NCBI GenBank assembly: GCA_964384585.1
Contig: CAYLME010000115.1
Coordinates: 1 to 11,364 of the forward strand
Direction of reading: 5' to 3'
DNA: 11,364 bases
Source: DASTYK01 sp964384585
Lineage (GTDB): Bacteria > Gemmatimonadota > Gemmatimonadetes > Longimicrobiales > RSA9
Positions 1 through 6,697 of this stretch are shown here, piece after piece. The notes under the pieces are model-generated. The model ran no database searches and was not told where the DNA came from. It was given only the letters and a program-made list of their open reading frames with translations. The stretch's first letter is position 1. Every line of letters starts with the position of its first letter. A program made the position numbers and the translations under genes.

Positions 1-1
1 C

Positions 2-1519
2 GCGCTCGTGAGTGCGCTCAACCAGCTGGGCGCGTACATGGCAGCGGACCTGACGGCGCGCGACATGCCCGGTGTCGTGATCAATGCGATCTACGACGCG
101 TTTACACCGGCACGCGCCTATCAGCACTACCACGGCGGTGTGCGCATCCTGAGCGAGACGGCATCCGCTCGCCTGGCCACTCCCATCGACGTGCCGGCAG
201 ATCGCGTACGCGGCGGGCGTGAGTACGACGCGGCGACAGCCAACTGGAAGTTCCCGATGCCGTGGACGGGCGGGCGGTGGACGATCGAGGACATCGTCGA
301 CTACATGGACTCGGGCGCCATGGCGCTGCTGTCCAATGCCGCCCGCAACCGCACGTTCTGGGTCAGCAACTTCTACCAGGTCAACCGTCGCGCGGTCGAT
401 GGCTGGGACGCATGGCCTGCCGCGTGGGTGATTCCCGCGGAGCAGGACAACGCGATCGGCATGTCGCACGTGCTGCGCATCCTCACGATGGCAGATGTCG
501 AGGTGCATCGTGCGACGGCGCCGTTCAACGCGAACGGTCGGCAGTACGCAGCCGGCACGTACGTGATCCCGATGCAGCAGCCATACGCGTCGTTTGCGCA
601 GTCCATGCTCGAAGTCCAGGAGTACCCCGACCTGCGCGAGTATCCGGGCGGCCCACCGCGCCGGCCATACGACGTGACAGCACACACGCTGCCGCTGCTC
701 ATGGACATCGAGGCCGTCGCAGTCGAGGCGTGGAGCGGCGCGGCGCCAGCACTCTCGGCACCGATCGACCAGGTGGACTGGCGCTTCGAGCTGCCGCCTG
801 CACTGCGCGGCGCCAGCGCACCCCGTATCGCGATCTACAAGTCGTGGCAGGAACCGATGGAGGCGGGCTGGACGCGCTGGGTCTTCGACATGCACGAGCT
901 GCGCTACGACACGTTGAAGGACGCACGCATCCGACAGGGCAACCTGAACCGCGACTACGACGTCATTCTGCTCCAGTCGCAGAGTCCCGGATCGATCGGC
1001 ACCGGCTATGCGGCCGGCGCACTGCCACAGCAGTACACTGGCGGCATGAGCGAGGCGGGTATCGCCGCGATCCGCGACTTCGTCCGCAACGGCGGACGCG
1101 TCGTCGCCATCGAGCAGGCAACAGACTTCGTCACCGAGGTCTTCGACCTCCCGATCCAGAGCGCCGTCGAGGACCTGCGACCCCAGGATTTTTACATCCC
1201 CGGCTCCATCCTGCGCACCGACCTCGACACGTCCAACCCGCTCACCCGCGGCATGGACGCTACCGTCAATGTCTGGTACTGGGGCGACTCGCGCGCCTTC
1301 GAGATCACGGGCGACAACGTGCAGGTGGCCGCACGCTACGCCACCGGCGACCCCAAGGTCTCGGGCTGGATCCTCGGCCCCGAACACATCGCCGGCAAAC
1401 CCGCGCTGGTCACTGCAAACGTCGGCCAGGGCGACGTCGTACTGTTCGGCTTCCAGCCCAACTACCGCGGCCAGACCATCGCGACCTGGCCGCTGTTATG
1501 GCGTGCCCTGACGCGCTGA
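2..1519 (+). CDS. M14-family zinc carboxypeptidase-like protein, C-terminal part (5' truncated)
   Basis: The reading frame is open from the first bases of the window, so the N-terminus and the usual HxxE zinc motif lie upstream; the GTG at nt 8 is only an internal valine codon. The visible 505 codons begin in what looks like the end of an M14 peptidase domain. A GGVRILSETASARLATPI stretch (nt 131-184) carries a glutamate at nt 155-157 that could be the general base (equivalent to Glu270 of carboxypeptidase A); this is my inference from position. From about nt 824 (RIAIYKSW) to the stop there is an alpha/beta region resembling the GATase1-like domain fused to some large M14 proteins, with YDVILLQSQSPG and NGGRVVAIEQATDF strands. 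The position of the nucleophile elbow has no cysteine, and the visible protein has no cysteine at all, so this tail is probably structural. Such proteins are normally exported. It ends with TGA and is convergent with the flotillin operon. Family assignment is fairly sure; substrate is unknown. Confidence 0.78.
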   Translation, partial: ALVSALNQLGAYMAADLTARDMPGVVINAIYDAFTPARAYQHYHGGVRILSETASARLATPIDVPADRVRGGREYDAATANWKFPMPWTGGRWTIEDIVDYMDSGAMALLSNAARNRTFWVSNFYQVNRRAVDGWDAWPAAWVIPAEQDNAIGMSHVLRILTMADVEVHRATAPFNANGRQYAAGTYVIPMQQPYASFAQSMLEVQEYPDLREYPGGPPRRPYDVTAHTLPLLMDIEAVAVEAWSGAAPALSAPIDQVDWRFELPPALRGASAPRIAIYKSWQEPMEAGWTRWVFDMHELRYDTLKDARIRQGNLNRDYDVILLQSQSPGSIGTGYAAGALPQQYTGGMSEAGIAAIRDFVRNGGRVVAIEQATDFVTEVFDLPIQSAVEDLRPQDFYIPGSILRTDLDTSNPLTRGMDATVNVWYWGDSRAFEITGDNVQVAARYATGDPKVSGWILGPEHIAGKPALVTANVGQGDVVLFGFQPNYRGQTIATWPLLWRALTR

Positions 1520-1530
1520 ACGGAATATTT

Positions 1531-1563
1531 ACCGCAAAGAGCGCCAGGGGCGCTGAGGTTACC
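1531..1563. repeat. Imperfect palindrome resembling a dispersed intergenic repeat
   Basis: Twelve bases after the M14 stop lies an A/G-rich element, accgcaaagagcgcc followed by aggggcgctgaggttac. Its core is a perfect 6-bp inverted repeat (agcgcc at 1540-1545 and ggcgct at 1549-1554) around three bases, and its ends (acc / ggtta) are roughly complementary. The wording accgcaaag...cgc...gaggtt is like a short intergenic element I recall from many unrelated bacterial genomes. That resemblance is memory, and only one copy is present here. It could simply be a small mRNA-end hairpin. Confidence 0.4.
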
Positions 1564-1619
1564 CGGTGAATCGTCAGCAGGCCCGTCAGCAGCAATGACG
1601 TAACGAGTGTAGAACGAGA

Positions 1620-1645
1620 CGGGCGGATCCAACCGGATCCGCCCG
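1620..1645. terminator. Bidirectional hairpin terminator between convergent genes
   Basis: An 11-bp perfect inverted repeat (cgggcggatcc at 1620-1630 and ggatccgcccg at 1635-1645) encloses the four-base loop aacc. It lies between the M14 gene and the flotillin operon, 101 bases after one stop and 78 bases after the other. Neither side has a long T run: tctcgttct follows it on the minus strand and ccgtcgttaat on the plus strand. The stem strength and position make it the obvious shared terminator; the weak U tract is the main doubt. Confidence 0.65.
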
Positions 1646-1723
1646 CCGTCGTTAATCTGGCCAGGGCATGCTGCCTGCACGCGGCCCCCTCACCCGCCAC
1701 CCACCACCCGCCGTTCAAGCGAT

Positions 1724-3355
1724 CTATTCAGGCAGCTCCACAACCTTCTTCATGCCATCTCCCGTCGGCGCGCGAGACGAAGCCGGACTCTCGTCCTCCA
1801 CGATCTGAACAAGTCCGTCCGCCACCTTGACGCCGCCGATGTTCATCATCGTATGCAGCACCGGAGGAATCGTGCTCATCAGGTCGGTCACGAAGCTGCT
1901 GACTCCGGCTCCCGTGCCGTTCCCGTTCGCACCGCCCCACATCACGACCTTGTCGAACTTGATGTTGCTCACCGCTTCCGCCGCCTTGTCGGCCAGGTAC
2001 TCGATCTTCTCGAGCATGAGCAGGCGGTACGCCTCGTCCGCGCTGCCGCATGCGGCGACGATGCGCTCGAGACCTTCGGCCTTCTTCGACAGCTTCTCGT
2101 ACTCGCCGCGCGCTTCCGCCTCGAGGCGTGCGAAGATCGCCGCGGCCTCGCCCTGCGCCTCGAGCCGCTGGCTCTCCGCGAGTGCCTCCGCCTCCACGAT
2201 GCGACGCGCCTTCTCGGCCTTCGCGGGCGCCTCGAGCGCCGCACGCCGCTCCGCCTCGATACGCTCGGCCTCGGCGAGTGCAGCCCGCGCCTGCGCGCGG
2301 TTCTCGGCCTCCGACACCGCAGCCGCCGCCACGCGCTTGCGCGTCTCACCAAGCTCGAACGCTTCCGCCTGCCTGACCTGGAGCTGCGCCTGTGCGGCTG
2401 CGATATCGGCCTGCGCCACCGTCTCGCCCGTGATCGCATGCGCATTCGCGGCGGACACGGCGATGCGTCGGTCCTGGTCCGCCTTCGCGATCTCCGTGTC
2501 GCGCGCGAACTCCGCGCGCTGCTGCGCGACCGCAGTTTCTCGATCGAGGTCGGCAATGCGGACTGCCGTATCTCGCGCCGCGGACTTCACACCGATCTCA
2601 CGCTCGCGATTCGCGTTCGAGACCTCGATGTCCTTCTCCTGCTCCGCCTGCGCGACCGCAATCGCACCCAGCTTCTCCTGCTCGGCGACGTCGCCCTTCG
2701 CCTTGTTCACCGCGCGCGCACCCGCCTCGCGGCCGATCGCCTCGATGTAGCCGGACTCGTCGTTCAGGTCCTTGATGTTCACGTTGATCAGCTTGAGGCC
2801 GATCTTCTTCAGTTCCGGCTCGAGCGCGTGCTCGATGTTCGCGCGGAACTGGTCGCGGTCACGGTTGATGTCCTCGATCCGCATCGACGCGATGACCTGC
2901 CGCATCTGGCCGAAGATGATGTTCGCCGCGAGCTCGCGCGTCGCATCCGCCGTCAGGTTCAGGATGCGTGATGCTGCGTTCTGCTGGAACTCCGGCGTGT
3001 CACCCACGGCGACCGTTACCTGGCTCGGCACCTTCACCCGGATGTTCTCCAGCGAGAGAGCGTCCGTCAGGTTGATGTCGATCTGCAACGGTGTCAGGTC
3101 CAGGAACGCATACTCCTGGATCACCGGCCAGATGAACGCGCCGCCACCGTTGATCACACGCGCCGACTCGCCCGCACCTACCCGACCCGAAATGACGAGC
3201 ACACGGTTCGCCGGACACCGGCGATAGCGACTGACAAACAGCATCGTGATGCTGAGGAACAGCAATACGAGCACGCCCGTGATGAGAGCGGCCGGCGACA
3301 GCGTGCTGACATCCGGAAGCTGCAGCACACCGATCATGGCATGGAGTCGTGTCAT
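1724..3355 (-). CDS. floT: Flotillin-like SPFH/band 7 membrane scaffold protein
   Basis: 543 residues, close to the roughly 500-residue length of bacterial flotillins. Residues about 20-43 form one hydrophobic anchor. The SPFH domain spans about 47-205, with RVINGGGAFIWPVIQ at 66-80 and the conserved IKDLNDESGYIEAIGREAGA at 194-213. Residues about 205-430 are an Ala/Glu/Arg-rich coiled coil with EA-type repeats and a KAKGDVAEQEKLGAI stretch. The flotillin C-terminal region follows (AACGSADEAYRLLMLEKIEY and FDKVVMWGG, 434-475). Flotillins oligomerise at the inner membrane and organise microdomains that help membrane protein complexes, secretion and fluidity. The ATG overlaps the stop of the upstream NfeD-like gene (ATGA), and a GAGG at 3363-3366 sits seven bases before it, which decides this start over the ATG at codon 7. 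Stop is TAG. The same pairing is known as YuaF-FloT in Bacillus and YqiJ-YqiK in E. coli. Family is very sure; the exact subfamily is less so. Confidence 0.93.
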   Translation of the reverse strand: MTRLHAMIGVLQLPDVSTLSPAALITGVLVLLFLSITMLFVSRYRRCPANRVLVISGRVGAGESARVINGGGAFIWPVIQEYAFLDLTPLQIDINLTDALSLENIRVKVPSQVTVAVGDTPEFQQNAASRILNLTADATRELAANIIFGQMRQVIASMRIEDINRDRDQFRANIEHALEPELKKIGLKLINVNIKDLNDESGYIEAIGREAGARAVNKAKGDVAEQEKLGAIAVAQAEQEKDIEVSNANREREIGVKSAARDTAVRIADLDRETAVAQQRAEFARDTEIAKADQDRRIAVSAANAHAITGETVAQADIAAAQAQLQVRQAEAFELGETRKRVAAAAVSEAENRAQARAALAEAERIEAERRAALEAPAKAEKARRIVEAEALAESQRLEAQGEAAAIFARLEAEARGEYEKLSKKAEGLERIVAACGSADEAYRLLMLEKIEYLADKAAEAVSNIKFDKVVMWGGANGNGTGAGVSSFVTDLMSTIPPVLHTMMNIGGVKVADGLVQIVEDESPASSRAPTGDGMKKVVELPE

Positions 3356-3918
3356 GACAGTGCCTCGATGCTGGAGGTGGGTACGACTTCGACCGTCTCC
3401 CCTGCCGGATCGACGGCGACTACGAGAACCGATGTGCCGGTCGGCAGCACTGCGCTCTCGCGCGTCCGTGCACTGAGCTCGACCGTACGGCCCTGGAGCT
3501 CGAACTGTACGAGACCGGTGCCTTCGCCCGCCGCCGGCACGGGCAGGTAGACCCGTCCCGTTGCGCCGACCGCGTTCGCCAGCCGCAGCGAGCCGTCACT
3601 CTGCGCGCGCAGCATGAGCCGCGTCAGATACGCGTTCAGTACGGCGGCGCCGAAGCCAGCGACCAGAGCGGGCAGCGCGGCCAGGACGCCCGGCATGTAG
3701 CGATCGAGCGCGAGACCGGTCGCGCCGAAGATGGCCGCCGCCGCCGCGAGTGAGCGGACACTGAGCAGCTCCGCACCGCTGAGACCGTGGCTGCCTCCGT
3801 CGGAGACGTCCAGGTCAACGTCCGCGAAAGACTTGTCGATGCCGACCAGGCTGAGCAGCACCTGGATGCCGAGAATGACCCCGCCTGTCAGCAGCGCGAT
3901 GGTGAACATCGTGTGCAT
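3352..3918 (-). CDS. NfeD/YuaF-like membrane protein with C-terminal OB-fold, flotillin partner
   Basis: 188 residues. Three hydrophobic segments are visible at about 5-27, 51-71 and 75-97. Between the first two is an acidic loop (DKSFADVDLDVSD) like that of YuaF-type proteins. After the membrane part comes a small beta-rich domain at about 115-180 (GATGRVYLPVPAAGEG, VQFELQGRTVELSA, VLVVAVDPAGETVEVVP) with the pattern of the NfeD-type OB-fold. Proteins of this kind are encoded next to flotillins and act with them at the membrane, but their biochemical role is not settled. It is the first gene of a two-gene operon: its TGA stop overlaps the flotillin ATG, suggesting coupled translation at matched amounts. 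A GGGGTGA at 3922-3928 precedes the chosen ATG; a second ATG three codons in is a weaker choice. The genomic pairing strongly supports the call, more than the sequence alone does. Confidence 0.85.
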   Translation of the reverse strand: MHTMFTIALLTGGVILGIQVLLSLVGIDKSFADVDLDVSDGGSHGLSGAELLSVRSLAAAAAIFGATGLALDRYMPGVLAALPALVAGFGAAVLNAYLTRLMLRAQSDGSLRLANAVGATGRVYLPVPAAGEGTGLVQFELQGRTVELSARTRESAVLPTGTSVLVVAVDPAGETVEVVPTSSIEALS

Positions 3919-4267
3919 GCGTCACCCCGGAGCCGGAGTGGATCGGAACGCGCCAGCAATGGCGTGTTGGTATCAGTACGGAAGAATGACGCGAAAGGTG
4001 TCAGTCTGCTGCGCAACGGCACGATAGTCGGTGCAACAGGTCCGCGCCAGCCTGTGCAATTGCAGCCGCGGGCCTGTGACATCCATGCAGGCAGCGGGGG
4101 ATCCCGGCACCCGACCACAGGGGGCAACGACGTTGCCGCGCAGGGTCGTGGTGCCGCCGGGCGGGCACCGCACCGACCCTTCATGACGAAGTATGGCCCT
4201 GTCTCGTCCCCTCGGGCCGGACTGTTGTCCCCTGACCATTGTACGCGACTGGAGGGTGCCATTACCT
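3919..4267. other. Divergent intergenic region between the flotillin operon and the FlgO/TPR gene
   Basis: About 350 bases that must hold the promoters for both flanking units. I see no convincing -35/-10 pair on either strand. On the minus strand a CTGACA-like hexamer (about 4000-4005) has no good -10 partner. A strong compound hairpin lies at 4142-4180, and a GGAGGGTG ribosome-binding site lies at 4251-4258. No credible gene is present: the frames that cross it are rich in Arg, Gly and Ala and show no domain pattern. Confidence 0.6.
4142..4180. promoter_or_regulatory. Compound inverted repeat in the leader region
   Basis: Two nested perfect arms: agggtcg (4142-4148) with cgaccct (4174-4180), and ggtgcc (4150-4155) with ggcacc (4164-4169), around an eight-base loop. 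The bulge is asymmetric, one base on the left and four on the right. It lies 87 bases before the ATG of the FlgO/TPR gene. It could be a 5'-leader RNA structure or a protein-binding site. There is no T run, so it does not look like an ordinary terminator. Confidence 0.4.
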
Positions 4268-6628
4268 ATGGTGGTTCTGCGGCCACTTGCTCGCGTCGCC
4301 TCTGCCCTTCCGGAATCGCCAATGTCGGAACCAGAACGTTCGAAACGCGGATTGCGTGCGCTCTTCGAGCGCCGCTCACCGTGGGAGTTTGTCGCTGGAT
4401 ACGTACTGGTCGCGTGGATCGTGCTCCAGGTCACGGAAACGCTCGCGTCGCTGATCGGTCTGCCGTTCTGGTTCGGCGCCGGCGTCATTGTGCTGCTCGC
4501 TGCGGGACTGGTCGTGGTAGCACTCACCGCGCTGCTGCAGCGGCCTGCCCGGGCGTTCGCCGCGGGAGCGTCTCCCCTGCGGCGCAGGCTGGGCCGGGTG
4601 TTCACATGGCGGCGTACAGTCATTGCCGGCGTCGTGGCACTCGCACTGCTCGGCCTGGCGACCGCGGCACATCTCTCGGCGCGGGCACTCGGGATCGGCG
4701 CGCTCGGCACATTGACAGCGCGCGGGATGATGACCAGCAACTCGCCCGTAGTCGTTGCGGACTTCGAGGACCATACAGGCGACGAGGCACTCGCGACCGC
4801 GCTGAGCCAGGCGCTGCGCGTGCACCTCTCTCAATCCCCGTCCGTGCTGCTGCTGTCACCGGCACGGGTCGCCGATGCACGCGGTCGCATGGAAATCGAT
4901 CCATCTGCCCCACTGACGCTCACCGTTGCACGGGAAGTCGCGATCCGCGAAGGACTGGGTGCGGCGATCGGCGGCGAGATCCACCGGGTGGGCAAGCGCT
5001 ACACCGTTTCCGCGCGCGTCCTCGCCGCCGGGAGCGGCGAGGAGCTGCTATCGCTGATCGAGACGGCATCCGGCGAGGACGAGTTGATCAGTGCAGTGGA
5101 ACGTCTGTCGCTGCGCCTTCGCGAACGGATCGGCGAGTCGCTCGTATCCGTGCGACGCAGCCCGCCGCTGAGCTACGTGCGCACAGCGTCGCTCGAGGCA
5201 CTGAAGAGCTACACCGCGGGGACGGCGGCGAACGGACGCGGTGACTTCGAGCGATGCGCCGTGCTGATGGACGAGGCGATCGCTGAGGACTCGCTCTTCG
5301 CGATGGCCTACGAGGCACGTGCGGCATGCAACCAGAACATGCGCCGCAACTATGCGCAACAGATCGCGGATCGATCGCGCGTCTACCAGATGCGCGACCG
5401 CATGACGGAGCATGAACGCCTGCGCTTCACGGCCGTATACCACCAGTTCGTGACAGATGATCGTGTGCAGGCGATCCAGGCGTGGGATGCGTACCTGGCC
5501 CGATACCCGGATCGCACGTCGGCGCTTTTCGCACTCGCCAACCTGCACGCTGAGGGACGGAACTTTGCGCGCGCAGAGTCGCTGCTGACCGAAGCGCTGG
5601 CGCGGGATACGACGAGCCGCATCGCGCTCATCAACATGGCGAGCTACCAGGCCTCACAGGGCCGGTTCGAGGACGCGCTTCGCTCGCTCGTCGAGGTCGA
5701 GGCGGCCGTGCCGGGCATCGATGTCACATGGTGGCGCGCAACGACGCAGGTGGCTGCGGGCGACTGGGATGCAGCGGGCGCCACGCTGGCAACTGGTTAC
5801 GAGTCGGCGCGCGGCAATCCTGCGGCGCGCGCGCGTGCAGTCGGTCTCCAGGGTTACCGTTCGCTGGCACTGGGCCGGCTGACCGAAGCAGAGTCGTATT
5901 TCCGCGAGGCGCTGGATGCCGAGAGCGAAGCAGGCCAGACCGACCTGTTCTTCATCGATCTCGTGTCGCTCGCCGAGGCACGGATGCATCTCCGCGCCGA
6001 TACGGTCGCGGCACTGGAACTGGTCGCCGAGGGGCTGCGCAGACACCCCCTATCCGGGCTGGACCCGCTCGATCGACCACACCTCATGCTGGCGGAATTC
6101 TATGCGCGCGCGGGTGAACTCGCCCAGGCGAACGAACGAATGCGTGCGTGGGATACGGACGTCGCGGGGCATATTCCGGGCAGGACCGTGCCCCCAGCGG
6201 TACGCGCAGTGTTCGCGGAGGCGGAGGGACGCTACGACGATGCGATCCTGGAATGGCACCGCGAGGACGACCGCAGCGAAGATCCGCTGCCCGTGCTCGC
6301 ACACCTCGGCCATCTCTACGACCTCAAGAACGAAGCCGACAGTACGATCGCGTACTACGAACGCTATCTCATGACACCGGCACGTCTCCGGTACCGCTCG
6401 GACGCACTCTGGCGTGGTCGCATCCTGCGGCGGCTGGGTGAGTTGCATCATGCGGCCGGCCGACCGGAGACGGCGAGTCGTTACACGACGGCACTGAGCG
6501 CACTGTGGGCAACCGCAGACTCTACGCTCTTTCGCATCACTGTCCCGGGCAAGTCCCGGCCGGGCGAAGAACGTGGCACGCCTGTACAACCGTCAGGTAC
6601 CCCCGGAGGTGAGGGGCCAATTCGATGA
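4268..6628 (+). CDS. Membrane protein with FlgO-like domain and long TPR region
   Basis: 786 residues from this start. The N-terminus has three hydrophobic segments at about 40-60, 67-90 and 116-138. The first (WEFVAGYVLVAWIVLQV) matches the anchor module common in bacterial TPR proteins. A FlgO/TolB-N-like alpha/beta domain follows at about 161-265 (VVVADFEDHTGDEAL, LRVHLSQSPSVLLLSP, IGGEIHRVGKRYTVSARVL). From about 305 to 755 the protein is helical with TPR-like pairs, for example YTAGTAANGRGDFERCAVLMDEAI from near 315 and a second block around nt 5570-5720. This layout resembles the sensor half of eukaryotic-like Ser/Thr kinases, but no kinase domain is present. A role as scaffold or sensor is inference. 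Start choice is uncertain: this ATG has a GGAGGG at 4251-4256, spaced somewhat far (11 bases). The ATG at 4322 (MSEPERSKRG) is where the typical module begins and has only a weak GGA. The ATG at 4193 has no good site. Confidence 0.75.
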   Translation: MVVLRPLARVASALPESPMSEPERSKRGLRALFERRSPWEFVAGYVLVAWIVLQVTETLASLIGLPFWFGAGVIVLLAAGLVVVALTALLQRPARAFAAGASPLRRRLGRVFTWRRTVIAGVVALALLGLATAAHLSARALGIGALGTLTARGMMTSNSPVVVADFEDHTGDEALATALSQALRVHLSQSPSVLLLSPARVADARGRMEIDPSAPLTLTVAREVAIREGLGAAIGGEIHRVGKRYTVSARVLAAGSGEELLSLIETASGEDELISAVERLSLRLRERIGESLVSVRRSPPLSYVRTASLEALKSYTAGTAANGRGDFERCAVLMDEAIAEDSLFAMAYEARAACNQNMRRNYAQQIADRSRVYQMRDRMTEHERLRFTAVYHQFVTDDRVQAIQAWDAYLARYPDRTSALFALANLHAEGRNFARAESLLTEALARDTTSRIALINMASYQASQGRFEDALRSLVEVEAAVPGIDVTWWRATTQVAAGDWDAAGATLATGYESARGNPAARARAVGLQGYRSLALGRLTEAESYFREALDAESEAGQTDLFFIDLVSLAEARMHLRADTVAALELVAEGLRRHPLSGLDPLDRPHLMLAEFYARAGELAQANERMRAWDTDVAGHIPGRTVPPAVRAVFAEAEGRYDDAILEWHREDDRSEDPLPVLAHLGHLYDLKNEADSTIAYYERYLMTPARLRYRSDALWRGRILRRLGELHHAAGRPETASRYTTALSALWATADSTLFRITVPGKSRPGEERGTPVQPSGTPGGEGPIR

Positions 6629-6643
6629 GGATCCGCTGCAGGC

Positions 6644-6669
6644 ATCCCGATCGCGGGCGCGACCGGGAT
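6644..6669. terminator. Hairpin terminator, convergent genes
   Basis: An inverted repeat (atcccgatcgc at 6644-6654, gcgaccgggat at 6659-6669) with a four-base loop lies between two convergent stops. Read as plus-strand RNA it has one A-C mismatch. Read as minus-strand RNA that position becomes a G-U pair, so the stem is complete for transcripts of the M16 operon. There is no U tract on either side. It probably ends the M16 operon and may also serve the TPR gene. Confidence 0.5.
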
Positions 6670-6697
6670 ACCGCAGTGGCGTTGTGACCAGTGGAGG

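Noticed and set aside
262..1569. 435-codon plus-strand frame inside the M14 gene
   Set aside because: Arg/His/Gly-rich translation with no domain pattern; the M14 frame has clear protein character throughout.
1827..2971. Long plus-strand frames of 307 and 372 codons antisense to the flotillin gene
   Set aside because: They arise from the Ala/Glu-rich coiled coil read on the other strand; composition is low complexity and no start site or domain supports them.
4193..4267. ATG at 4193 as the start of the FlgO/TPR gene
   Set aside because: No convincing ribosome site, and the added residues (ALSRPLGPDCCPL...) look like translated leader, not protein.
3787..5244. 485-codon plus-strand frame crossing the divergent intergenic region
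   Set aside because: It overlaps two better genes, is extremely Arg-rich, and depends on stop-poor high-G+C sequence.
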